Of a stretch of 64,000 bases of DNA, positions 42,107 to 54,547 are shown piece after piece; the first letter of the stretch is position 1; each line of letters starts with the position of its first letter. The stretch spans positions 1 through 64,000 of the forward strand of contig CAZHIC010000009.1 of the NCBI GenBank assembly GCA_964532405.1. The letters are read 5' to 3'. Both the position numbers and the translations under genes were made by a program. The notes below the pieces were generated by a model that made no database searches, was not told where the DNA came from, and worked only from the letters and a program-made list of their open reading frames with translations. The stretch is from PALSA-1006 sp964532405. GTDB taxonomy: Bacteria; Pseudomonadota; Gammaproteobacteria; Burkholderiales; Gallionellaceae.

Positions 42107-42157
42107 TGGTTCCGGCTCGTCCGGCTTAGGTGCCTCAAATATTTGCTCTGAATTGAA

Positions 42158-42814
42158 ATGACTAAACGATATGATTTGATTGTGTTCGATTGGGACGGAA
42201 CGGTGATGGACTCGACCGCCGTGATCGCGGGTTCGATTCAAGCCGCGTGCCGTGATTTGGCTCTGCCCGTGCCGAGCGACGAGGCCGCCCGCTATGTGAT
42301 CGGCATGGGGCTGGTGGAAGCGCTACGCCATGCCGTGCCGGACGCGCATGAGTCCCTGTATGAGCCGTTGGCGGCGCGCTATCGGCATCATTTCCTTGCG
42401 CAAGACGCGTCGATTCCGTTGTTTGCGGAGGCGCGTGAAACTATTATAGAGTTGCATGCTCAAGGTTACTGGCTGGCTGTCGCGACGGGGAAGAATCGCA
42501 ATGGGCTGAATCGCGTGCTGGCTATGAGCGAATTGGGGGGATATTTCCACGCGACGCGCACTGCCGACCAGACTTTTTCTAAGCCCCATCCGGCGATGTT
42601 GCTGGAGATCATGGGCGAGCTGGGGCTGTCGGCAGAGCGCGTATTGATGGTGGGCGATACCACGCACGATCTGCAAATGGCGATCAATGCGGGTGTGGAT
42701 GCGGTCGGCGTGACGCATGGTGCGCATCCGGCGGAACAATTGCGCGCATTGAATCCGCTCGCATTGCTGGATGATTTCATCGAGCTGCGCGCCTGGCTGA
42801 AGGCTAACGCTTAA
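42158..42814 (+). CDS. HAD-family phosphatase (phosphoglycolate phosphatase-like)
   Basis: The 218-residue protein has the HAD motifs FDWDGTVMDS, ATGKNR, and GDTTHDLQMA with KPHP. It has a helical C1 cap. It resembles Gph-type enzymes; the substrate is uncertain. It is followed 22 bases later by sppA. In related bacteria this pair commonly follows rluC directly; here 15 kb intervenes. Confidence 0.8.
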   Translation: MTKRYDLIVFDWDGTVMDSTAVIAGSIQAACRDLALPVPSDEAARYVIGMGLVEALRHAVPDAHESLYEPLAARYRHHFLAQDASIPLFAEARETIIELHAQGYWLAVATGKNRNGLNRVLAMSELGGYFHATRTADQTFSKPHPAMLLEIMGELGLSAERVLMVGDTTHDLQMAINAGVDAVGVTHGAHPAEQLRALNPLALLDDFIELRAWLKANA

Positions 42815-42836
42815 CGAATTTACTGAGGGAGCTTTA

Positions 42837-43781
42837 ATGTCTGAGCAAAATAATTGGGAACGCGGCGTGCTGGAAAAACTGGCGATGTCCGCCATTCAGG
42901 AGCAACGCCGTGCGCGCCACTGGAGCATATTCTTTAAAGTGCTGACGTTCGGCTATTTATTCATCGTGCTGTTCCTGTTCATGGGGTGGATTGGCAGTAA
43001 GACTGACGGTGCGCTGTCGGGCGGCAAGCACACTGCACTGATCGAATTAAACGGAGTGATTTCTGCGGACAGCAATGCGAATGCCGACAATCTTATCGCC
43101 AGCCTGCAAGAAGCCTTCAAGGATAAAAAGACCCAGGGCATCATTCTGCGCATCAACAGCCCCGGCGGCAGCCCCGTGCAGTCCGGCTACGTCAACGACG
43201 AGATTCGCCGCTTGCGCGCCCTGCATCCCAGCATCCCGCTGTATGTGGTGGTCGGGGATATGTGCGCCTCCGGCGGCTATTACATCGCCGCAGCGGCAGA
43301 CAAAATATATGTGAACAAAGCCAGCATCGTCGGCTCCATCGGCGTGCTGATGGACGGCTTCGGTTTCACCGGGGCGATGGAAAAGCTCGGCGTCGAGCGG
43401 CGTTTGATGACGGCAGGCGAGAACAAAGGTTTTATGGACCCGTTTTCTCCGCGCAATCCCAAGCATGAAGAGTTCACCAAGAAGATGCTGGCGGAGATAC
43501 ACCAGCAATTCATCGACGTGGTGAAGCAAGGGCGCGGCAAGCGCCTGAAAGAAGCCCCGGAAACCTTCAGCGGATTATTCTGGACTGGCGAACAAAGCAT
43601 CAAGATGGGCTTGGCGGACGAAATCGGTAGCGTGGATTCCGTGGCACGCGATGTCATCAAAGCTGAAATCATCGTGGACTTCACCACGCACGAAGGTATC
43701 GCGGATCGCTTGGCCAAGAAGTTTGGCGCGGGCGTGGCGAGCGCTTTTCCCGGCTTCGCTGCGCAAGCCGGTGGCGTGACG

Positions 43782-43790
<9 letters not shown>
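42837..43790 (+). CDS. sppA: Signal peptide peptidase SppA-type S49 protease
   Basis: The 317-residue protein has one N-terminal membrane helix (about 37-58), the catalytic GDMCASGGYYIA serine motif and KASIVGSIGVLMDG with the lysine region. The short single-domain form is typical of many bacteria. It cleaves leftover signal peptides in the membrane. It ends 9 bases inside the convergent gene's 3' end. Confidence 0.9.
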
Positions 43791-45919
<2,129 letters not shown>

Positions 45920-45920
<1 letters not shown>

Positions 45921-46531
45921 CAGCGTAGCAAGGGTGATAGTGATTGCAGGATGTGCTGCATGATACGAGGTTGGGCATCCGCATCGGGATGCAGATTGTC
46001 GGCCTGGAATTGCTCCGGCGGGATACCTTCCAGCATGAAAGAAACCAGCGCGACTTTGTGCTGTTGCGCCAGTTTAGGGTAGAGCGCGCGGAACTGTTTG
46101 GCGTAAGCCAGCCCGTAGTTCGGCGGAAGCCGGATGCCCAGCAACAGCACCTTGGCGTTCGACTGATGCACCCGCTCGATGATCCTGTTCAGGTTCTTCT
46201 CCGTTTCCGCGATGGCGCCGCCGCGCAACCCGTCGTTCGCGCCCAACTCCAGGATCACCACTGATGGATGATGTTCCTGCAATGCCTTGGCGATGCGGCG
46301 CAGCCCGCCTGATGTCGTCTCTCCGCTGACGCTCGCATTCACCACATCGAAGCGGGGATGACTTTGCCGCAACTCTCGCTGCAACAAACTCACCCATGAC
46401 GCATCGCGTGCAATTCCGTATCCAGCTGATAAACTGTCGCCGAACACCAGAATATTTTTCGCCGCTTGTGCAGAGCAGGGCAGCGCCAGTGCGACGATCA
46501 GCAAAACGATTTTGAGAGGTAAGTTTTTCAT
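45920..46531 (-). CDS. tesA: Arylesterase / TesA-like GDSL hydrolase
   Basis: The 203-residue periplasmic enzyme has a signal peptide (LLIVALALPCSAQA), block I GDSLSAGYG (catalytic Ser), ELGANDGLRGG (block III) and DNLHPDADAQ (catalytic Asp/His). It is the TesA/EstA type thioesterase-lysophospholipase. It is divergent from the ABC ATPase gene, as with tesA-ybbA in E. coli. The two ATG codons overlap in one CATG. Confidence 0.9.
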
Positions 46532-47195
46532 GGCAGCGATTGTGCAGGCAGTAGGGCTCACCAAGCAAGTATTAAGCGGCGATCAGCCGCTCACCATTCT
46601 GCACGACGTCACCTTCGCAGTAGAAGCAGGCGAAAGCCTCGCCATCGTCGGTGCCTCCGGCTCCGGTAAATCCACCTTGCTCGGGCTCTTGGCCGGGTTG
46701 GATGTGCCGAGCAGCGGCAGCGTGCTGCTGCAAGGTGCGGATATGTTCGAGCTGGACGAAGACGGACGCGCAAGATTGCGCGGCGAACTGGCAGGCTTCG
46801 TGTTCCAGTCCTTCCAACTACTCCCCGCGCTGAACGCGCTGGAAAACGTCATGCTGCCGCTGGAACTGGCAGGCGCAAAAGATGCGCGCCAGCGTGCCGA
46901 ACTGTCGTTGCAGCAAGTCGGTTTGAGCGCCCGCGCTCATCATCTGCCCAAACATCTCTCCGGCGGTGAACAGCAGCGTGTGGCACTGGCCCGCGCCTTC
47001 GTGACTCAACCCAAAATACTCTTCGCCGACGAACCCACCGGTAACCTTGATGCCGCCACGGGTAGCCAAGTCATCGAACTTATGCTGGAGCTCAACCGCG
47101 CGCAAGGTACGACCTTGATCTTGGTGACGCACGATGAAAACTTGGCGCGGCGTTGCGGCAAGCAGTTGCGGTTAGCGGCGGGGCGGGTGGTGTAG
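46530..47195 (+). CDS. ybbA: YbbA-type ABC transporter ATP-binding protein
   Basis: The 221-residue LolD/MacB-class ATPase has Walker A GASGSGKST, signature LSGGEQQRVALARA and Walker B ILFADEPTGN. Placement opposite tesA matches YbbA. The permease YbbP, normally next, is missing: a DUF433 gene follows. Its partner must be encoded elsewhere or be lost. Confidence 0.85.
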   Translation: MAAIVQAVGLTKQVLSGDQPLTILHDVTFAVEAGESLAIVGASGSGKSTLLGLLAGLDVPSSGSVLLQGADMFELDEDGRARLRGELAGFVFQSFQLLPALNALENVMLPLELAGAKDARQRAELSLQQVGLSARAHHLPKHLSGGEQQRVALARAFVTQPKILFADEPTGNLDAATGSQVIELMLELNRAQGTTLILVTHDENLARRCGKQLRLAAGRVV

Positions 47196-47296
47196 TTCGG
47201 TGGTCAATGTGGTTTGGCGAACACGGTGTATGCTTGTTGCCAGAGCGATGCGGTAGAGTCAACACACGAAGTGACTCAGATTCAGGAGGAATGAAC

Positions 47297-47575
47297 ATGA
47301 CTGATCGAATTACGATTGATCCTGCCATCTGCCATGGTAAGCCATGTATTCGCGGTATGCGCTATCCGGTAGAAAGCGTGTTGGAATGGCTTGCGAGTGG
47401 AATGAGCGCCGAAGAAATTTTGGCCGACTATGAAGACTTGGAACGTGAGGATGTGATGGCGGCATTGTCATATGCAGCTTTCGTGGATAACCGCAAAGCG
47501 GCGAAAGAGGGCGCGGCACGATTGCAGGCGATGCGCGCAAGGCCTTGGAAGCCAAGAGCGGCAAGCGCGTGGTGA
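47297..47575 (+). CDS. DUF433-domain protein (antitoxin-like)
   Basis: The 92-residue protein starts at the ATG seven bases after AGGAGG. It has ITIDPAICHGKPCIRGMRYP and LEWLASGMSAEEILADYE, the DUF433 helix-turn-helix signature. This family often pairs with a DUF5615 PIN-like toxin encoded immediately downstream. Here only a 31-codon frame follows, so the toxin may be lost. Confidence 0.85.
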   Translation: MTDRITIDPAICHGKPCIRGMRYPVESVLEWLASGMSAEEILADYEDLEREDVMAALSYAAFVDNRKAAKEGAARLQAMRARPWKPRAASAW

Positions 47576-47667
47576 GCAAAGAAAATTATTTTCCGCCTGT
47601 TGTGACCGAGGCGCTTCCAGCTAAACACAGGCTCAAGCTAGTCACGCGTCCAATGAAAACAACCTAG
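47572..47667 (+). CDS. Short frame overlapping the DUF433 stop
   Basis: A GTG overlaps the DUF433 stop by four bases (GTGA) and reads 31 codons, starting VSKENYFPPVVTEALPAKH. The overlap suggests coupling, but the product has no known domain and could be chance. Confidence 0.3.
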   Translation: MSKENYFPPVVTEALPAKHRLKLVTRPMKTT

Positions 47668-47725
47668 GGGGCGCGCAACAGACGTCCTTATCGAAGCTGC
47701 TCGCCCATTTGTAGTCCGCATCCGC

Positions 47726-50074
<2,349 letters not shown>

Positions 50075-50120
50075 AGGAATCGCGAGTTATAAAAACAGGA
50101 AGTTAAAAAAAGAAATATTC

Positions 50121-50193
50121 GCCACGGATGAACACGGATGTTCACGGATAAAACCGTGGATTTATCTGTGTGAATCTGTGTTCATTCGTGGCT
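50121..50193. repeat. Imperfect palindrome upstream of tex
   Basis: GCCACGGATGAACACGGATG and its near reverse complement ending ATTCGTGGC bracket about 70 bases between lolD and tex. It is a common type of intergenic palindrome and may terminate lolD transcription. Confidence 0.6.
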
Positions 50194-50209
50194 GAGATGT
50201 TTTGGTGAA

Positions 50210-50923
50210 TTAAATCGGATGCAATGTCCCATCAACTAATTTTAACTGGCGCTGCATTTTGCTGGCGAGGTCGAGGTCGTGGGTGACGACGATGAAGCTG
50301 GTCTGCAAACGTTCATTGAGCGACTGCATCAATTCAAACAATGCACCGGCACTAGCACGATCAAGATTGCCGGTGGGTTCATCGGCCAGCACACAGGCAG
50401 GCTCGGTGACTAAAGCGCGTGCAACCGCGACACGCTGACGCTCGCCGCCGGAAAGCTCGGCGGGGAGATGTTGGATGCGATGAGCCAAGCCCACCAGTTC
50501 CAGCATGTTTGCGGCAACGGGTTCCGCCTGTTTGCGTGCCATGCCGCGAATCAACAACGGCATGGCGACGTTTTCCAAAGCGGTGAACTCCATCAACAGA
50601 TGGTGGAATTGGTACACGAAGCCCAGCGAGCGATTGCGCATTTCACCGCGCCGGGTTTCGTTCATGGCGAATACATCCTGCCCTAGAATTTGCACGCTGC
50701 CGCTGGTGGCTTTGTCCAACCCGCCCAGCAGATGCAGCAGAGTGCTTTTGCCGGAGCCGGAGCTGCCGATGATGGCAAGGCGTTCACCGCGCGCCACATC
50801 CAAATTCACACCGTTCAAAACCGGAACATTGAGTCCGCCTTGATTAAAAGTTTTGCACAGGTCGCGGCAGGAAATGATGGTTTCTGTCCTCTGTCCTCTG
50901 TCCTCTGCCCTCTGTTCACTCAT
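50210..50923 (-). CDS. lolD: Lipoprotein-releasing ABC ATPase LolD
   Basis: The 237-residue protein has Walker A GSSGSGKST, LSGGERQRVAVARAL, Walker B VLADEPTGN, and the LolD-type VYQFHHLLMEFTALENVAMP. With LolC/E it extracts lipoproteins from the inner membrane. The start overlaps the lolC stop by eight bases. Four 7-base tandem repeats (TCCTCTG) at 50889-50917 encode a charged N-terminal EDRGQRTE stretch that varies between strains in other bacteria. Confidence 0.93.
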   Translation of the reverse strand: MSEQRAEDRGQRTETIISCRDLCKTFNQGGLNVPVLNGVNLDVARGERLAIIGSSGSGKSTLLHLLGGLDKATSGSVQILGQDVFAMNETRRGEMRNRSLGFVYQFHHLLMEFTALENVAMPLLIRGMARKQAEPVAANMLELVGLAHRIQHLPAELSGGERQRVAVARALVTEPACVLADEPTGNLDRASAGALFELMQSLNERLQTSFIVVTHDLDLASKMQRQLKLVDGTLHPI

Positions 50924-52160
50924 AGCGCAACGCCTCCGCCGGTTGGGTTTTCGAGGCACGCCAGCTCGGGTACAACGTGGCGATCAGGCTGATGGCGAAA
51001 GAGAAAGCGGCGACCACGATCACGTCGTTTTGTTGTAAATCCGAGGGCAGGTCGGTGATGAAATAAATATCTTTGGCCAGGAACTGCACATGGAATATCT
51101 GTTCGATAAACGGCACGATGGTGCCGATATTCAGCGCGATGATGACGCCGCTAAGTACGCCGATTACCGCACCAACCAAACCGATCAGCACCCCTTGCAC
51201 CATGAAGATTTTCATAATACTGGCGGGCGATGCGCCGAGCGTGCGCAGGATGGCGATGTCGGCCTGCTTGTCGGTGACGGCCATCACCAGCGTGGAAACG
51301 ATGTTGAATGCCGCGACCGCCACGATGAGCGAGAGAATGATGAACATCATTTTCTTTTCCATTTTGACGGCACTGAAGTAATTCGCATTTTGCCGCGTCC
51401 AGTCGGTGGCATAGATGTCCTTGGGCAATTTACTTTCCAACTCGATGGATACGCGCTGGGCCTGATCCAAGTCTTTCAAGCGTGCGCTGATGCCGCTGAC
51501 GGCATCGCCCATGCGATAGAGTTTTTGCGCGTCGTTGAGATGAATCAGCGCGAGCGAATTATCGTAAGGCGACATGCCAATTTCAAACACGCCCACCACA
51601 TGAAACTGTTTCAGGCGCGGAACCATACCGGCGGGGGTGATTTGTCCTTGCGGTGTGATAAGCAAAATGTTGTCTCCCACGTGAGTGCCGAGCGAGCGCG
51701 CCAGATCACTACCCAGCACGATGCCGAATTCCCCGGCGCGAAGATCGGTGAGCTTGCCCGCTTTCATTTTTTCGCCGAGTCCGGTGAGCTTATTCTCGCC
51801 CTCGGGAAGAATGCCGCGCACCATCACGCCTTGCACATTCTCGTTTTGCGACAGCATCCCTTGTCCGGTGACATAGGGTGATGCGCCTTGCACATCCGGG
51901 TGCGCGCTCATGATGTCCAGAACGGGATGCCATACAGCCAATTGACCGCTGTCGCCGGTTACTTGTAAATGCGGCGTAACGCCCAGAATGCGCGCACGAA
52001 TTTCTTTCTGAAAACCGTTCATGACCGACAGCACGATGATGAGCGCGGCCACTCCCAGCGCGATGCCCAGCATGGAGATCATCGAGATGAACGAGATGAA
52101 GTGGTTGCGGCGCTTGGCGCGGGTGTAACGCAGACCGATGAAAAGTTCGTAGGGACGCAA
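50916..52160 (-). CDS. lolC: Lipoprotein-releasing system permease LolC/LolE
   Basis: The 414-residue protein has four membrane helices: one near the N-terminus (ISMISMLGIALGVAALIIVL) and three at the end, with a periplasmic MacB-like domain between. NHFISFISMISMLGIALGVA is typical of LolC/E. A single permease gene next to lolD means a homodimer-like LolF arrangement, as in many betaproteobacteria. Confidence 0.92.
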   Translation of the reverse strand: MRPYELFIGLRYTRAKRRNHFISFISMISMLGIALGVAALIIVLSVMNGFQKEIRARILGVTPHLQVTGDSGQLAVWHPVLDIMSAHPDVQGASPYVTGQGMLSQNENVQGVMVRGILPEGENKLTGLGEKMKAGKLTDLRAGEFGIVLGSDLARSLGTHVGDNILLITPQGQITPAGMVPRLKQFHVVGVFEIGMSPYDNSLALIHLNDAQKLYRMGDAVSGISARLKDLDQAQRVSIELESKLPKDIYATDWTRQNANYFSAVKMEKKMMFIILSLIVAVAAFNIVSTLVMAVTDKQADIAILRTLGASPASIMKIFMVQGVLIGLVGAVIGVLSGVIIALNIGTIVPFIEQIFHVQFLAKDIYFITDLPSDLQQNDVIVVAAFSFAISLIATLYPSWRASKTQPAEALRYE

Positions 52161-52236
52161 GATGGTGACGGCTAAATTTAACAGGCGCTAGTTTGCCACA
52201 AGAATGGGGGCAGCTGAAACATTCGGATGCGTATCT

Positions 52237-53706
52237 CTATTGGGCTTGAGCATAAATTGCATTTGCCGCACGGATACCGCTCATCACAGCCCCTTCCAGC
52301 GTCGCGGGATAATCGCCGGCGGTGAAATCCCCAGCGGTGAAATCCCCGGCCAGCAGTATGTTGGCGAGCGGCGTGGTATGGGCGGGGCGGATTAGACCTA
52401 CTTCGCAGGAAAATGTGGCGCGCTTTTCGGCAATGACCTTGTGCCACAGCGGTGCGTCCGTGATGCCGAGCTGCTCCCGTAATTCTTGTGCAACTTTTTG
52501 CGCCAACTGATCGTGTTCCAGCTCTTGATGCAATCCCTCCGCACTGATGACGGCGGCGATGAGGCCGTGTTGTCCGGCGATTTGGCCTTTGTCGAACAGC
52601 CATTGCGCAAAGCAGCGATCGAAGCCCAGCATGGGGTGAGGCAGGGTGACGTGAGGGGGATATTGCAGATACACGGTGTAAATGGGCTGATAGGGGATCG
52701 CGTCGATTTGATCTGCGATGGGGGCGAGGGCCGGTACAGCGCGGAACAGGCGTGCGGCATTGGCGGGCGAGGCGGCGCAGATGACGTGGCTGAAGCGTTG
52801 CGTACCTTGTGCCGTGAGTAGTTCAACGCCATCGTTGAGTGGAACGATAGCTTCGACCCCGCAGGAAGTCAGTACGATGCCGCCGTGCCGCGTCACGTAT
52901 AGCGCCGCACGATTCGGAAACAGCGCGGAAAAATCCAGGCGCGGCAACAGCATCTCGCTATCCGCAAAGCTGCCGTTCAGGCTATCGCGCAGCACGTTCA
53001 ACAGCACTTGCGCGGAAGCCTTATGCACGGGCGTGTTCAGGGCGGAGATGCAGATGGGTTCCCACATCAGGCGGATCAAGTCCTCGCTTTGGCCCTGGGC
53101 GCGCAGCAATTCCAATGCGCTGATGTCGTGTGTCAGTTTGAATTTTAGTTTGCGCATGGACAGCATGAAGCGAGCTGCTTGGATACGTTCAGCGAAGGCT
53201 AATCCTTTGGCGGATAACAGGGCGACGAGCAGGTGCAGCGGTGCGGGCAGATGCGGGGCTTTAAGCTCGAAGCGATTGTGCAGCGTGAGTTGCAGCGGCA
53301 GGCGCAGAAAATCTTGTTCGACATTGCCGCCGATTTGAGCGATGAGTTTGAGTGTGTCGCGGTAGCAGCCGAGCAGAATGTGCTGGCCGTTATCGAGTTG
53401 CGTGTCGTTGTGCCATACGCCGCGCGCACGCCCGCCGAGTTGTTTGGCACTTTCAAAGACGGTAACGGGAATGCCGCGAGCGGAAAGCGTGACGGCCGCC
53501 GCCATGCCCGCATAGCCAGCGCCGATAATTCCAACCCTTAACCCACCCCAGCCCTCCCTTGTCAGGGAGGGAGTTGGCTCATCTCCTGGCAAGGAGAGGT
53601 TGGGATAACCAGCGACTTGCCCGCTTGGTCGAATGGCCATAACCAATGGCTTGCTGCGTTTTTTGCAGCTTAGCCAGATGGCTAGGGGCTTCATCAGTAG
53701 TTTCAT
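52237..53706 (-). CDS. hpnE: Squalene-associated FAD-dependent desaturase HpnE
   Basis: HpnE makes squalene from hydroxysqualene in the HpnCDE route. The 489-residue amine-oxidase-fold flavoprotein has GIIGAGYAGMAAAV (FAD site), GGRARG and a C-terminal LLAGDFTAGDFTAGDYPATLEGA. That motif is duplicated, with GDFTAG repeated in tandem. The FAD motif normally lies within the first ten residues but here starts near residue 60, because a dispersed repeat (53525-53640) adds about 40 codons. The start is ATG 53706, or 53640 inside the repeat. It follows hpnD by six bases. Confidence 0.9.
   Translation of the reverse strand: MKLLMKPLAIWLSCKKRSKPLVMAIRPSGQVAGYPNLSLPGDEPTPSLTREGWGGLRVGIIGAGYAGMAAAVTLSARGIPVTVFESAKQLGGRARGVWHNDTQLDNGQHILLGCYRDTLKLIAQIGGNVEQDFLRLPLQLTLHNRFELKAPHLPAPLHLLVALLSAKGLAFAERIQAARFMLSMRKLKFKLTHDISALELLRAQGQSEDLIRLMWEPICISALNTPVHKASAQVLLNVLRDSLNGSFADSEMLLPRLDFSALFPNRAALYVTRHGGIVLTSCGVEAIVPLNDGVELLTAQGTQRFSHVICAASPANAARLFRAVPALAPIADQIDAIPYQPIYTVYLQYPPHVTLPHPMLGFDRCFAQWLFDKGQIAGQHGLIAAVISAEGLHQELEHDQLAQKVAQELREQLGITDAPLWHKVIAEKRATFSCEVGLIRPAHTTPLANILLAGDFTAGDFTAGDYPATLEGAVMSGIRAANAIYAQAQ
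53525..53660. repeat. Dispersed repeat at the 5' end of hpnE
   Basis: CCCTCCCTTGTCAGGGAGGG and ATAACCAGCGACTTGCCCGC, then TCGAATGGCCAT are shared with 60005-60136 and 61640-61770. It encodes part of the HpnE N-terminus (SGQVAGYPNLSLPGDE) in-frame. Confidence 0.75.
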
Positions 53707-53712
53707 CAGGGG

Positions 53713-54546
53713 TTAGTTTTTGAGCCATGCCTTGATTGCCAGCCACAGTTTGTAGGTCGGCGTGAGCGCGACGCGTTCTTTCAGCACATGGCATCCGCTG
53801 CTAACAACTTCGTCCAATGTGGCTTGATAGATTGCGGCCATGATGAGTCCGGTGCGCTGCGCCTTGCGGTCGACGGAGGGGAGATGATCGAGCGCTTGCC
53901 GGTAAAAATTCCGTGCCCTTTCAATTTGAAACACCATCAGCTTTTGAAACGCTTTAGTCTCGCGTGAGTTCAGGATGTCATCTGCCGTCACGCCGAACTG
54001 CTGCAATTCGTCCATCGGCAGGTAGATGCGGTTGCGCCGCGCATCTTCGCCCACGTCGCGGATGATGTTGGTGAGCTGGAAGGCGATGCCGAGATCGTGC
54101 GCGTACTTCAAGGTCTCGCGGTCGGTGTAGCCGAAAATTTCCACCGTGAGCAGGCCGACCACCGACGCGACGCGGTAGCAATACAGTTGCAGTGCTTTGA
54201 AATCGGCATAGCGCGGTTGATCCAGATCCATCTCCATGCCGTCGATGATCTCCAGCAGATGTTCCTGCGCCATGTCGTATTGTTTGGCGATAGGGACGAG
54301 CGCGATGGCCACGGGATGTTGCGGCTTGCCCGCGTAGATGGAGGCCACTTCATTGCGCCACCAGTTGAGCGTGGTGCGCGCCACGTTGGCATCCGAGCAT
54401 TCGTCCACCACATCGTCCACTTCGCGGCAGAAGGCATACAGCGCGGTGATGGCGCGGCGCTTGTCTTTCGGCAGGAAGCGGAAGCTGTTGTAGAAGCTGG
54501 AGCCGCTAGAGGCGGCTTTGTCTTGGCAATATTGGTCTGGGGTCAT
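53713..54546 (-). CDS. hpnD: Presqualene diphosphate synthase HpnD
   Basis: The 277-residue trans-prenyltransferase starts at an ATG one base after the cyclase-gene stop (TAATATG). The two Asp-rich motifs, DDVVDE and DVGEDARRNRIYLP, are intact, with YCYRVASVVGLL. It condenses two farnesyl diphosphates to presqualene diphosphate for hopanoid or squalene synthesis. Confidence 0.93.
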   Translation of the reverse strand: MTPDQYCQDKAASSGSSFYNSFRFLPKDKRRAITALYAFCREVDDVVDECSDANVARTTLNWWRNEVASIYAGKPQHPVAIALVPIAKQYDMAQEHLLEIIDGMEMDLDQPRYADFKALQLYCYRVASVVGLLTVEIFGYTDRETLKYAHDLGIAFQLTNIIRDVGEDARRNRIYLPMDELQQFGVTADDILNSRETKAFQKLMVFQIERARNFYRQALDHLPSVDRKAQRTGLIMAAIYQATLDEVVSSGCHVLKERVALTPTYKLWLAIKAWLKN

Positions 54547-54547
54547 A

